From assembly GCF_008085905.1 (NCBI RefSeq), contig NZ_VSFF01000002.1, positions 186,001-250,000 on the forward strand: a DNA stretch of 64,000 nucleotides. Direction: 5' to 3'. Source of the DNA: Actinomadura syzygii (GTDB lineage Bacteria > Actinomycetota > Actinomycetes > Streptosporangiales > Streptosporangiaceae). A program made the translations under genes and the position numbers. A model generated the notes under the pieces. The model was not told the DNA's origin, did not search any database, and saw nothing but the letters and a program-made list of their open reading frames with translations. Shown in pieces: positions 8,668 through 16,745 of the stretch. Numbering within the stretch: the stretch's first letter is position 1; each line of letters starts with the position of its first letter.

Positions 8668-9576
8668 ATGGCCCAGATCCGAGGGCTCGGATATCTGAAG
8701 GTCCAGACCCGCCATATCGACCGGTGGCGCGAGTTCGCGCTCGACGGGCTCGGGTTCGCGGAGGGCGCCGGGCCCGACCCGGACGGCCTCTACCTGCGCA
8801 TGGACGAGCGCCGCTCGCGCCTCCAGCTATTGCCCGGGGACAGCGACAAAGTGCTGGCCGTGGGCTGGGAAGTGCGCGACCAATACGCGCTGGCCGCCGT
8901 CCGGGAGGCGGTCGAGAAGTCCGGCCGTGAGGTCCGGACGCTCACCCCGAAAGAGGCCGCCGAGCGCGACGCCGAAGAGGTCATCGTGTTCGCCGACCCC
9001 GGCGGCACGCCTGCCGAAGTGTTCTTCGGCCCGGTGCTCGACCACAGCCCCGTCCGGACGGGATTCGCGCAGAAGTTCGTCACCGGCGCCATGGGAATGG
9101 GGCACGTCGTCCTTCCCACGCCCAATTTCGCCGAGACGGCCGCGTTCTACAACGAGGTTCTCGGGTTCCTGCCGCGCGGCGCGATGAAGGTCGGCGGCGG
9201 CCGGGTCCGCATCCGGTTCATGGGCGTCAACCAGCGGCACCACAGCATCGCGATCTGCCCCGCCCCCCACGACGGCGACCCCGGGCTCGTCCACCTGATG
9301 GTGGAGGTCGACACGCTGGACGCGGTCGGCATCGCGCTCGACAGCGTCAAGGAGAAGGGCTTCTCCATCTCCTCGACACTGGGACGGCACACCAACGACA
9401 AAATGGTGTCGTTCTACGTCCGGGCGCCCGGCGGATGGGATATCGAATACGGCTGCGAGGGCATGCTCGTCGACGAGACCTACTACACCGCCGAAGAGAT
9501 CACCAAGGACAGCTACTGGGGCCACGACTGGTCCGGCTCCGAGCCGCTGGCCGCGTTCGTCCCTCCGGGGAAATAG
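8668..9576 (+). CDS. hsaC: 3,4-DHSA extradiol dioxygenase
   Basis: This 302-residue type I extradiol dioxygenase is built of two vicinal-oxygen-chelate modules (about residues 1-130 and 140-290). Iron ligands are visible as His146 in MGMGHVVL, His209 in GLVHLMVEV and Glu260 in WDIEYG. His192, His241 and Tyr250 fit the active-site positions of the BphC family. It opens the catechol ring A of 3,4-DHSA to give the HsaD substrate. GAGGAGAGG precedes the start. The stop codon abuts the start of the next flavoprotein gene. Confidence 0.9.
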   Translation: MAQIRGLGYLKVQTRHIDRWREFALDGLGFAEGAGPDPDGLYLRMDERRSRLQLLPGDSDKVLAVGWEVRDQYALAAVREAVEKSGREVRTLTPKEAAERDAEEVIVFADPGGTPAEVFFGPVLDHSPVRTGFAQKFVTGAMGMGHVVLPTPNFAETAAFYNEVLGFLPRGAMKVGGGRVRIRFMGVNQRHHSIAICPAPHDGDPGLVHLMVEVDTLDAVGIALDSVKEKGFSISSTLGRHTNDKMVSFYVRAPGGWDIEYGCEGMLVDETYYTAEEITKDSYWGHDWSGSEPLAAFVPPGK

Positions 9577-11055
9577 ATGAACTCCCGTTCTTCGGTCGAG
9601 GCTTTCGCGCTGCGCGACGTCGCCGCGTTCGACCACGAATGCGACGTGCTGGTCGCCGGTTTCGGCTGCGCGGGCGCGGCGGCGGCGTTCGAGGCGGCGC
9701 GGGCGGGCGCGGACGTGCTCGTCCTGGAACGGGCGAGCGGCGCGGGCGGCTCGTCCGCGCAGTCCGGCGGTGAGCTTTACCTAGGCGGCGGCACCGCGAT
9801 CCAGAAAGCGTGCGGTTTCGACGACGACCCCGACACGATGTTCGCCTATCTGGAGGCGGCCCTCGGCCCGCACGCCGACACCGAGAAACTGCGGCTGTAC
9901 TGCGACGGAAGCGTCGAGCATTTTGAATGGCTCCGGGAATGCGGCGTGCCGTTCAACGCGACCTTCTACGACAGGCCGACGTGGATGCCGATGTCCGACG
10001 AGGGGCTGATGTGGCTGGGGGAGAACTCCTGGCCGTACAACACCGTCGCGAGGCCCGTCCCGCGCGGGCACCGTCCGGCGGCGAGCGGGTTCGGCGGCGG
10101 GATCCTCATGGAGCGGCTGACGGCCGCCGCGCTCGCGGCCGGGGCCGCCGCGCACACCGACACGCTCGCGACGAACCTCGTCCTGGACGACGACGGCCGC
10201 GTCGCCGGGGTCGTGGCCCGCAAGTACGGCAAGACCGTCCTCTACCGGGCGCGGACGGCGGTGATCCTCACGACCGGCGGGTTCGTCGACAACGAGGAGA
10301 TGCTCGCCGACCACGCGCCCGTCCTGCTCGGCCACGGCAAGGTCAGCGACGGCCTGGACGACGGCTCCGGCATCCGGATGGCCACCGCCATCGGAGCCGC
10401 CACCCGCCGGATGGGCGTCGTGGAGATCGCGCTCACCGCCCTGCCCGCGATGGTGTGCCGCGGCATGCTCGTCGACGGCCTCGGACGCCGCTTCATCAAC
10501 GAGGACGTCTACCCGGGCCACTGGAGCGTCCACGCGGTCAGGCACCAGCCCGGCCCCTACTGGACGATCATCGACGAGGAGGGGTTCGAGGACGTCCCCG
10601 AGCCCGACCGCTGGGGCCTGCGCCCCCGTTACGTCACCGAGACGCTCGCCGAACTGGAGACGTCGCTCGGCATGCCGCGCGGCTCCCTGGAGACGACCGT
10701 CGAGACCTACAACCGGCACGCCGAGAAGGGCGAGGACCCGTACTTCCACAAGGACCCGAAATGGGTGCGCCCGCTGAGACCCCCGTTCGCGGCGATCGAC
10801 CCGCGCGCCGGGTTCTTCGGCGGCGGCGCGGGCCAGGGCGGCAGCGGCGTCGCCGGGTTCACGCTCGGCGGGCTGCGCACCACCGTGGACGGCGAGGTCC
10901 TGACCGGCTCGGGCACCCGCGTTCCCGGCCTGTACGCGGCGGGACGCGCGGCGTCCGGCATGCACGGCGAGGGCTACGTCTCCGGGACGTCCCTCGGCGA
11001 CGGCACGTTCTTCGGCCGCCGCGCGGGCCGCGCCGCCGCCGTCCGCACCCCCTGA
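9577..11055 (+). CDS. FAD steroid dehydrogenase, probable 3-ketosteroid delta4-(5-alpha)-dehydrogenase
   Basis: This 492-residue flavoprotein of the fumarate reductase/KstD family begins immediately after hsaC with no gap. The FAD fold VLVAGFGCAGAAAAF is near residue 25 and a second FAD segment is LTTGGFVDN. It lacks the C-terminal Tyr-x3-Gly loop of KstD. Instead GYVSGTSLG gives Tyr467 and Ser469, matching the Tyr466/Ser468 pair reported for the 489-residue Rhodococcus delta4-(5-alpha) enzyme. The length agrees too. A general FAD dehydrogenase for another steroid is the main alternative. Confidence 0.7.
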   Translation: MNSRSSVEAFALRDVAAFDHECDVLVAGFGCAGAAAAFEAARAGADVLVLERASGAGGSSAQSGGELYLGGGTAIQKACGFDDDPDTMFAYLEAALGPHADTEKLRLYCDGSVEHFEWLRECGVPFNATFYDRPTWMPMSDEGLMWLGENSWPYNTVARPVPRGHRPAASGFGGGILMERLTAAALAAGAAAHTDTLATNLVLDDDGRVAGVVARKYGKTVLYRARTAVILTTGGFVDNEEMLADHAPVLLGHGKVSDGLDDGSGIRMATAIGAATRRMGVVEIALTALPAMVCRGMLVDGLGRRFINEDVYPGHWSVHAVRHQPGPYWTIIDEEGFEDVPEPDRWGLRPRYVTETLAELETSLGMPRGSLETTVETYNRHAEKGEDPYFHKDPKWVRPLRPPFAAIDPRAGFFGGGAGQGGSGVAGFTLGGLRTTVDGEVLTGSGTRVPGLYAAGRAASGMHGEGYVSGTSLGDGTFFGRRAGRAAAVRTP

Positions 11056-11086
11056 GAGCCGGGAGGCCCGTTCCGGTTGCGAAGCT

Positions 11087-11112
11087 AATCCTGGACATTT
11101 AGTATCCAGATT
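11087..11112. promoter_or_regulatory. Operator overlapping the Rrf2 start region
   Basis: CTGGA (11091-11095) and TCCAG (11105-11109) form an inverted repeat with a 9-base spacer, extended by flanking AATC and ATT. It ends right at the Rrf2 start codon, as expected for an autoregulatory Rrf2-type site. Confidence 0.5.
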
Positions 11113-11598
11113 ATGCGGATGAGCGAGGGAGTCGAGTGGGCGATCCACAGCTGCCTCAACCTGACCTGGCTGGAGCCGGGTGAGGCGGTCCCGGCGGCCA
11201 GGCTGGCGGCGTTCTACGAGCTGCCCGCGGCCTACCTGAACAAGCAGTTGCAGGCGTTGGCCCGCGCGGGCATCCTCGCGTCCACCCCCGGCCCGCGCGG
11301 CGGGTTCCGGCTCGCGCGCCGCCCCGAGGACATCACGCTCATGGACGTGGTCGCCGCCATCGAGGGTCCCGAGGAGGCGTTCCGCTGCGAAGAGGTCCTC
11401 CGGCGGGGCCCCGGCGAGCACGAGGGGGTCGACTACCGCAGGCGGTGCCTCGTCTCCCAGTCCATGCGGCGGGCGGAGCTCGCCTGGCGCCGGGAGCTGG
11501 CCGGGCAGACCCTCGCCGGCCTGCGGGACAGCGTGGAGCGGCGGTCCCCGTCCGCGCCCGCCGAGACCCGCGCCTGGTTCGCCGCCCTGCGCACCTGA
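11113..11598 (+). CDS. Rrf2-family transcriptional regulator
   Basis: 161 residues. The N-terminal winged helix VEWAIHSCLNLTWL...LAAFYELPAAYLNKQLQAL and the wing GPRGGFRLAR match the Rrf2 family. Rrf2 proteins of the IscR/NsrR type use three clustered Cys for Fe-S binding; here Cys occurs only singly, at CEEV and RRCL, so a cluster is unlikely. A second possible start is Met3 (11119). The candidate operator ends at the start codon, so the message may be leaderless. It probably controls itself and the AhpD-like gene downstream. Confidence 0.8.
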   Translation: MRMSEGVEWAIHSCLNLTWLEPGEAVPAARLAAFYELPAAYLNKQLQALARAGILASTPGPRGGFRLARRPEDITLMDVVAAIEGPEEAFRCEEVLRRGPGEHEGVDYRRRCLVSQSMRRAELAWRRELAGQTLAGLRDSVERRSPSAPAETRAWFAALRT

Positions 11599-11636
11599 CC
11601 GCGACGCGCCCGCGCGGGCGCTCGCGTCCATGAATT

Positions 11637-11653
11637 CTGGATATTCCATAGCA
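11637..11653. promoter_or_regulatory. Candidate operator before the AhpD-like gene
   Basis: CTGGA-TAT-TCCATAG lies 22 bases before the AhpD-like start, within ATGAATTCTGGATATTCC. It shares half-site CTGGA/TCCA with the Rrf2 promoter and ATGAATTCTGG with the IclR promoter (opposite strand). Confidence 0.4.
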
Positions 11654-11674
11654 AGATCTAGGGAAGGAAGCGGC

Positions 11675-12124
11675 ATGCAGGCACGGATGAGCATTCGGAA
11701 GTCGGCCGCCGAGGGCTACAAGGCGATGCTCGCCCTGGAGGGGTACATCAACGCCAGCGGCGTTCCGCGGAGCACGCTCGACCTGGTCAGGCTGCGCGTC
11801 AGCCAGATCAACGGCTGCGCGTTCTGCGTGAACATGCACGCCGCCGACGCCAAGAAGGCGGGCGAGACGGACGAGCGGGTCTGGTCGGTGGCGGCCTGGC
11901 GCGAGACGCCCTTCTACACCGACGAGGAGCGGGCCGCGCTGGCCCTCGCCGAGAGCGCCACGCGCATCGCCGACGACGCCGATGGAGTGCCGGACGACGT
12001 CTGGAACGACGCCGCCGACCACTACGACGAGGCCGACCTCGCCGCGCTCGTCATGACGATCGCCTCGATCAACGCCTGGAACCGGATCAACGTCACGCTG
12101 CGCAACCCCGCCGCGTCCCACTGA
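11675..12124 (+). CDS. AhpD-like carboxymuconolactone decarboxylase family protein
   Basis: This 149-residue protein carries the redox CxxC motif in NGCAFCVNMHAADA, the signature of AhpD-like peroxidase adaptors. The start at 11675 was chosen over the longer frame because GGAAGGAAG lies just before it. It follows the Rrf2 gene by 76 bases across a shared candidate operator, suggesting an oxidative-stress response tied to the flavin and catechol chemistry of this cluster. The exact electron partner is not visible. Confidence 0.8.
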   Translation: MQARMSIRKSAAEGYKAMLALEGYINASGVPRSTLDLVRLRVSQINGCAFCVNMHAADAKKAGETDERVWSVAAWRETPFYTDEERAALALAESATRIADDADGVPDDVWNDAADHYDEADLAALVMTIASINAWNRINVTLRNPAASH

Positions 12125-12142
12125 AAGGAACGACGATGGCGA

Positions 12143-12177
12143 GCGGCCCGCCCGCGGCAGGTGTCCGGGCGGGCCGC
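12143..12177. terminator. Bidirectional hairpin terminator
   Basis: A perfect 12-bp stem (12143-12154 with 12166-12177) and an 11-base loop lie between the convergent AhpD-like and quinone oxidoreductase genes. No U-tract is present on either strand, which is common in actinomycetes. Confidence 0.65.
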
Positions 12178-12191
12178 CCCGTCGCGCGCCG

Positions 12192-13112
12192 CTACTCGGC
12201 GGCGCCGACGGTCAGGACGACCTTGCCGCGGCCGTGGCCGGTCGCGACCTCGCGGTGCGCGTCCGCCGCCCGGTCCAGCGGGAACACGCCGCGCACGTGG
12301 ACGCGCAGCCGCCCCTCGGCGTAGAAGCGGCCCGCCTCGGCGACGCGGGACGCCGCCCGCCTGTCCGGCGTCGTCCTGACGCCGAGCTCCGCCGCGCGCG
12401 CGTGGTCGACCAGCGTGATGACGCGGTCCCTGTCCTTGACGAGGTCCAGCGACACGTCCAGGGCGTGGCCTCCGGCGCCGTCGAGCGCGGCGTCGATCCC
12501 GCCGGGCGCGGCGGCGCGGACGCGCTCCTCCAGGCCGTCCCCGTAGGCGACCGGGATCGCGCCGATCGACCGCAGGTAGTCGTGGTTGCGCTCGCTCGCG
12601 GTGCCGATCACGGTCGCGCCAGCGATCCGGGCGAGCTGGACGGCGACCGCCCCGACCGCGCCCGCCGCCGCGTGCACGAGCAGCGTGTCCCCGTCGCCGA
12701 CGCCCATCACCTCAAGCGCGATGTGCGGGGTCATCACGGCGGCCGGGAAGCCGCCCGCGACCTCCCACGGCATGCCCTCCGGCCTCGCCGTCACCACCGC
12801 CGCCGGGACCGCGACGTACTCCGCGTACGCCTTGAGCCGGCAGTTGCCGACGACCTCGTCCCCGATCCGCACATCGGTGACGCCCTCGCCGACCTGGTCG
12901 ACGACGCCCGCGAACTCGTTGCCGGGGACGCGCGGGAAGCCCTCCGGCGTCCCCGGCGGCGTCCAGCCCTCCCGGATCGCCAGGTCGTACGGTTGCACAC
13001 CGGCCGTCACCACCCGGACCCGTACCTCGCCCGGCCCCGCCTCGGGCGCCGGGACGTCGAGCACCCTCAGCACGTCCGGTCCGCCCGGCTCCTCGAATCC
13101 CGCGACCCGCAT
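12192..13112 (-). CDS. NADPH:quinone oxidoreductase-type MDR protein
   Basis: This 306-residue zinc-independent medium-chain dehydrogenase has an N-terminal GroES-like fold (FEEPGGPDVLRVLDVP, VPGNEFAGVVDQVGEGV) and a Rossmann domain (VHAAAGAVGAVAVQLAR). Such enzymes reduce quinones or enones with NADPH. The start at 13112 follows GGAGGGGG. It is controlled by what looks like a MerR-type promoter (13145-13175), which suggests induction by an electrophile or oxidant. Confidence 0.8.
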   Translation of the reverse strand: MRVAGFEEPGGPDVLRVLDVPAPEAGPGEVRVRVVTAGVQPYDLAIREGWTPPGTPEGFPRVPGNEFAGVVDQVGEGVTDVRIGDEVVGNCRLKAYAEYVAVPAAVVTARPEGMPWEVAGGFPAAVMTPHIALEVMGVGDGDTLLVHAAAGAVGAVAVQLARIAGATVIGTASERNHDYLRSIGAIPVAYGDGLEERVRAAAPGGIDAALDGAGGHALDVSLDLVKDRDRVITLVDHARAAELGVRTTPDRRAASRVAEAGRFYAEGRLRVHVRGVFPLDRAADAHREVATGHGRGKVVLTVGAAE

Positions 13113-13144
13113 GGTCGTCCCCCTCCGTCGTCGTCTGGAAGGGG

Positions 13145-13175
13145 ACGCTATGACCTCAACCAAACCTGAGGTCAA
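13145..13175 (-). promoter_or_regulatory. MerR-type promoter with palindromic operator
   Basis: On the minus strand TTGACC (13175-13170) and TAGCGT (13150-13145) are separated by 19 bases, the overlong spacing typical of MerR-family activated promoters. The spacer region holds a perfect 8-bp inverted repeat, TGACCTCA (13151-13158) and TGAGGTCA (13167-13174). It reads into the quinone oxidoreductase gene. Confidence 0.65.
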
Positions 13176-13180
13176 CTCGG

Positions 13181-13969
13181 TCAGGACGGGCCCGGCAGCA
13201 TGCGTTGCATCAGGGCGTGCGCGTCCGCGACCAGCTCGGCGCGCGGGAAGCCCGCCCGCTTCCGCGCCGTCGCGTAGTTGCCGCCCGCGACCCAGACCGG
13301 GCCGTCCGGCAGATGGTCGAGGCCCTCGCGGGCGACGTCGTCGGGATCGGCGACGAGCAGGCCCGGGATGTCCATGTCGAGCCCGGCGCGCTCCATCGCC
13401 GGGGTGCGGGTCACACCGAGCACCAGCTCCAGGACGTCCACCCCGTGCTCGCGCATCTCCAGCCACAATCCCTCGGCGAAGATCCGCCCGAACGCCTTCA
13501 CCGCCGAATAGACGCTGATCCGCGCCTGCCCCATGTACCCGGCGAGGGATCCGACCAGCAGGATCCCGCCGCGCCCGCGCTCCTTCATCGGCGCGCCGAA
13601 ATGGTGCGTCAGCGCGAGCTGCGCCGTGATGTTGAGGTCGATGACGCCCTGGAATCCGTCCAGGTCGCCGGTGACGAACTCGTGCCGGTAGCTGTTCGCG
13701 CCCGCGTTGAAGACGAGCAGGCCGACGTCCAGGCCGTCGGTGACCTCGCGGACCTTCGCCAGCGCGTCGGGGGAGACGAGGTCGAGTTCCAGCGTCCTGA
13801 CCTCGACGCCCTTCGCCCGGACGGCGTCCGCCGTCTCCGCCAGCGGCCCCGGCCTGCGGGCGATCAGCACGAGGTTCAGCCCCGCGTCGGCGAGCCGGTG
13901 CGCGAACGCCGCGCCGACGCCCTCCGATCCGCCCGCGACGACGGCCCACGGTCCGTAACGGTCGATCAC
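13181..13969 (-). CDS. Short-chain dehydrogenase/reductase
   Basis: This 262-residue classical SDR has the cofactor motif GGSEGVGAAFA near residue 14, NAGAN, and the catalytic Ser with YSAVK. The Arg-Arg after the second strand (LIARRPG) suggests NADP(H) preference. It lies five bases downstream of the small cysteine protein gene, probably in the kshA operon. A steroid alcohol or ketone is a reasonable but unproven substrate. Confidence 0.8.
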   Translation of the reverse strand: MIDRYGPWAVVAGGSEGVGAAFAHRLADAGLNLVLIARRPGPLAETADAVRAKGVEVRTLELDLVSPDALAKVREVTDGLDVGLLVFNAGANSYRHEFVTGDLDGFQGVIDLNITAQLALTHHFGAPMKERGRGGILLVGSLAGYMGQARISVYSAVKAFGRIFAEGLWLEMREHGVDVLELVLGVTRTPAMERAGLDMDIPGLLVADPDDVAREGLDHLPDGPVWVAGGNYATARKRAGFPRAELVADAHALMQRMLPGPS

Positions 13970-13973
13970 GGGC

Positions 13974-14213
13974 TCACTCCATCACCGCGATGGCGCCGGT
14001 CAGCGCCGCTTCCTGGATCGCCGAGCGCAGCGCCGGGCACGTCGCGTGCGGGTCGCCGGACAGGCCCGTGCACGCCGCCCGCGCCGCCGCGTTCCACTGG
14101 ATGCTCGTCTGCTCCCAGCTCGCCTTGCGGACCAGCACCTCGGCGTCGCAGCGGCGGCACCGGACGGGCAGCAGCGGCCCGTCCAGCAGCCGGTCGTCCT
14201 GCCGGACGGTCAC
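13974..14213 (-). CDS. Small cysteine protein translationally coupled to kshA
   Basis: This 79-residue frame starts with GTG at 14213, and that GTG overlaps the kshA stop as GTGA. The product has four cysteines: a CRRC pair at residues 19 and 22, then Cys48 and Cys59, a spacing that could bind zinc or an Fe-S centre. I do not recognise a named family. The coupled start, the conserved-looking CxxC and the place directly after kshA suggest an accessory role for the Rieske oxygenase, such as cofactor or electron handling. That role is inference. Confidence 0.6.
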   Translation of the reverse strand: MTVRQDDRLLDGPLLPVRCRRCDAEVLVRKASWEQTSIQWNAAARAACTGLSGDPHATCPALRSAIQEAALTGAIAVME

Positions 14214-15367
14214 GCCGAGGCCCCCTGCGCCTCGCGGCGCGCGAGGTTCTCCTCGACCTCCCGCTGCCACGACTCGACCGGACGGGTCGTGTCGATCTCG
14301 AACTCGAACCGGTCGGTCATCTCCGGGGCGACGTCCGCGACGTCCACGAAGAACTGCCGGTACCAGCGGCGGAGCTGGTAGACCGGGCCGTCCTCCTCGC
14401 ACAACAGCGGGTTGTCGATGCGTGTCTTGTTCCGCCAGATCTCGATGTCCTGCTCGAACCCGGTCAGGATGAAGTCCGACAGCTTCCGCGCCGTCGCCTC
14501 CGCCGCCTCGGGCGGGAGCGCGTCGCTGTGCTGAACGATGATCCCCGAGTGCAGGGAGAAGGAGTCCTGGTCGATCGGATAGTGGCAGTTGATCAGGACG
14601 GAGCGCAGGTCGTAGCCCTCGTAGTGGTACGTCAGCTCGTCGATCATGAAGGAGGGGCCGTGGTAGGACGCGACGGAGCTGTTCCCGAGCATCCGCGGCC
14701 CGCCGCCGCCTCCGCCGTCCCGCTGCTCGCGGGCGTCGTCCCTGGACCGGCCCCGCATGATCTGCGTCGCGACGTGCCCTTCGAAGACGTTCTTGAAGTA
14801 CGTCGGGAACGACTTGTGGATGTAGAAGAAGTGCGCCATGTCCACGACGTTGTCGATGACCTCGCGCGCGTTGGTGTGGACGGTCGTCTCCGTCCAGCGC
14901 CAGTCCGTCCAGTCGTCGCGGGTGGCACCCTCGATGACCGGGATCGTCACCTCGTCCGGCGGCTTGTTGCCCTCGGGGTCGTTCCAGACGAACAGGAGCC
15001 CGTCCTGGACCATCGTGGGCCACGCCGCCGTCCGCGCCCGCAGCGGGACGCGCCGCGAGTACGGGATCTTCTTGCACCGCCCGTCGCCGCCCCACCGCCA
15101 GTCGTGGAACGGGCACGCGATCTCGTTGCCCTTGACGGTGCCCTGCGAGAGGTCGCCGCCCATGTGGCGGCAGTATCCGTCCAGGACGTTGGTCTCGCCG
15201 TCCGCGCCGGTGAACACGACGAGCTTCTGACCGAAGGCGTTGACCGTGTGGGGCTTCCCGTCCCGGTACTTCTCGGCCAGCCCGAGACAGTGCCAACCCC
15301 GGGCGAACCGGGAGGAGACGGCCTCCGCCTCGATGGCGCGGACGGCGTCCGGCTCGGTTGCGGTCAC
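14210..15367 (-). CDS. kshA: 3-ketosteroid 9-alpha-hydroxylase Rieske oxygenase
   Basis: 385 residues, as expected for KshA. The Rieske 2Fe-2S site is Cys66-x-His68 with Cys85-x2-His88. The mononuclear iron site is Asn173, Asp176, His179 and His184 in NVVDMAHFFYIH, with Asp307 in a position to be the last ligand. With KshB it hydroxylates C9, which together with KstD action opens ring B. A run of six Gly (about residues 218-223) after an Arg/Asp-rich stretch is unusual. The start is GTG at 15367. Confidence 0.9.
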   Translation of the reverse strand: MTATEPDAVRAIEAEAVSSRFARGWHCLGLAEKYRDGKPHTVNAFGQKLVVFTGADGETNVLDGYCRHMGGDLSQGTVKGNEIACPFHDWRWGGDGRCKKIPYSRRVPLRARTAAWPTMVQDGLLFVWNDPEGNKPPDEVTIPVIEGATRDDWTDWRWTETTVHTNAREVIDNVVDMAHFFYIHKSFPTYFKNVFEGHVATQIMRGRSRDDAREQRDGGGGGGPRMLGNSSVASYHGPSFMIDELTYHYEGYDLRSVLINCHYPIDQDSFSLHSGIIVQHSDALPPEAAEATARKLSDFILTGFEQDIEIWRNKTRIDNPLLCEEDGPVYQLRRWYRQFFVDVADVAPEMTDRFEFEIDTTRPVESWQREVEENLARREAQGASA

Positions 15368-15438
15368 GTTGGATCATCCCTTCGGCGATGGGTCGTCCGA
15401 TCGAACGTTAGGTCGCGGCCCGCCGTCCGGTCCGGCGA

Positions 15439-15455
15439 GTCCCGGTGGCCGGGAC
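15439..15455. promoter_or_regulatory. Steroid-cluster 17-bp motif, site 2 (kshA / second hsaA)
   Basis: GTCCCGGTGGCCGGGAC is symmetric except at the centre. It lies 86 bases before the hsaA-like start (15525) and, read on the other strand, 88 bases from the kshA start (15367), so it may serve both divergent genes. Confidence 0.45.
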
Positions 15456-15524
15456 GCCCGCGCCCGCGCCGTAATGTCGCCATGGTGTCCTGCCGGACAG
15501 AGCGAGGAAAGGGACGGAGCAGGG

Positions 15525-16691
15525 ATGAGCAATGAGGTCTTGGACGCGGTGCGCGGCCTGCTGCCCGGCATCGCCGAGCGGGCCCGGTCCGTGGACGAGA
15601 AGGGGCGCATCCCAGCCGAGACCGTCCGCGACCTCACCGCGGCCGGGGTGTTCCGCATGCTCCAGCCGACCCGGCACGGCGGCACCGAGGACGACCCCGT
15701 CGCGTTCTACGAGGTCATCCGCGCGATCTCGGGCGCCTGCGGCTCGACGGGCTGGGTCGCGGCGGTGCTCGGCGTCCACTCCTGGCACCTCGGCCTGTTC
15801 CCGGACGAGGCCCAGAGCGAGGTGTGGGCGGCGGGCCCGGACACGCTCGTCGCCTCGTCCTACGCCCCGATCGGACGCCTCACCCCCGTCGACGGCGGCT
15901 TCGAGCTGACCGGCCGGTGGTCGTTCTCGTCGGGCTGCGAGTTCACGTCGTGGGCGTTGCTCGGCGCGCTGGTCGTGGGTGCGGAGGGCCGCCCGGTCGA
16001 CTTCATGACGGTGCTCGTCCCCGCGACGGACTACGAGATCCGCGAGGTCTGGGACTCGATGGGCCTGCGCGGCACCGCCAGCGACGACATCGTCGTGGAG
16101 CGGGCGTTCGTCCCGGCCCACCGCGCGATGCGCAACTTCGAGCAGGCGCAGCTCCGCAACCCCGGCCGCAAGGTCAACCCCGGCCCCCTCTACCGCATGC
16201 CGTTCGGGACGATCTTCACCGGCACCGTCACCGCCAGCGTGATCGGCATGGCGGCGGGCTGCCACGACCTGTACGTCGCGCGGATGCGGGACCGGATCCG
16301 GCTCAGCCTCGGCGGCGGCCGCTTCGTCGAGGACCAGTTCGCGCAGGTCGCCGTCGCCCGCGCCGCGTCCGAGATCGACGCCGCCATCCTGCAGACCGAC
16401 CGGAACGTCCGGGAGATCCACGAGTACGCGCGGCGCGACGAGAAGATCCCGATGGAACTGCGGCTGCGCGCCCGCCGCGACCAGGTCCGCGGCACCGAAC
16501 GCGCCATCGAGGCGATCGACATCCTGTTCAAGACGGCCGGAGGCAATTCCCTGCACCGGGGGAACGTCATCGAACGCGCCTGGCGCGACGCCCACGCGGG
16601 CAGCGTCCACGTCGCCAACGACGTCGAACACGCCCTCTCGATGTACGGCCGCGGCGTCTTCGGCCTGAAGGTGGAAGACAACCTCGTTTGA
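15525..16691 (+). CDS. Second HsaA-like flavin-dependent monooxygenase
   Basis: This 388-residue acyl-CoA dehydrogenase-fold monooxygenase is a paralog of the hsaA product. It shares GSTGWVAAVLGVHSWHLGL, GRWSFSSGCEFTSW and the terminal TAGGNSLHRGN loop. It is divergent from kshA. A plausible role is hydroxylation of a different steroid ring product or of another phenol, using the same HsaB-type reductase. The start at 15525 is supported by GACGGAGCAGGG. Which paralog is the true HsaA cannot be settled from sequence alone. Confidence 0.75.
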   Translation: MSNEVLDAVRGLLPGIAERARSVDEKGRIPAETVRDLTAAGVFRMLQPTRHGGTEDDPVAFYEVIRAISGACGSTGWVAAVLGVHSWHLGLFPDEAQSEVWAAGPDTLVASSYAPIGRLTPVDGGFELTGRWSFSSGCEFTSWALLGALVVGAEGRPVDFMTVLVPATDYEIREVWDSMGLRGTASDDIVVERAFVPAHRAMRNFEQAQLRNPGRKVNPGPLYRMPFGTIFTGTVTASVIGMAAGCHDLYVARMRDRIRLSLGGGRFVEDQFAQVAVARAASEIDAAILQTDRNVREIHEYARRDEKIPMELRLRARRDQVRGTERAIEAIDILFKTAGGNSLHRGNVIERAWRDAHAGSVHVANDVEHALSMYGRGVFGLKVEDNLV

Positions 16692-16745
16692 TGGTGGACG
16701 TCCAGTAGCGCGCGCGAGGGTTACACCGCGCCCCTGCGGCCTGGA

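Noticed and set aside
10764..10780. Internal CCCGCTGA resembling the 17-bp steroid motif
   Set aside because: It lies inside the FAD dehydrogenase gene and lacks the GTCC start and the CGG half, so it is a chance match.
9781..11694. 637-codon open frame on the minus strand
   Set aside because: It is antisense to the FAD dehydrogenase and Rrf2 genes, is Arg/Gly/Ala-rich with no domain, and arises from high GC in third positions.
15401..15414. KstR-type site before kshA (around GAACGTTAGG)
   Set aside because: Only one half fits the consensus; the palindrome is not preserved, so it was not listed as an operator.
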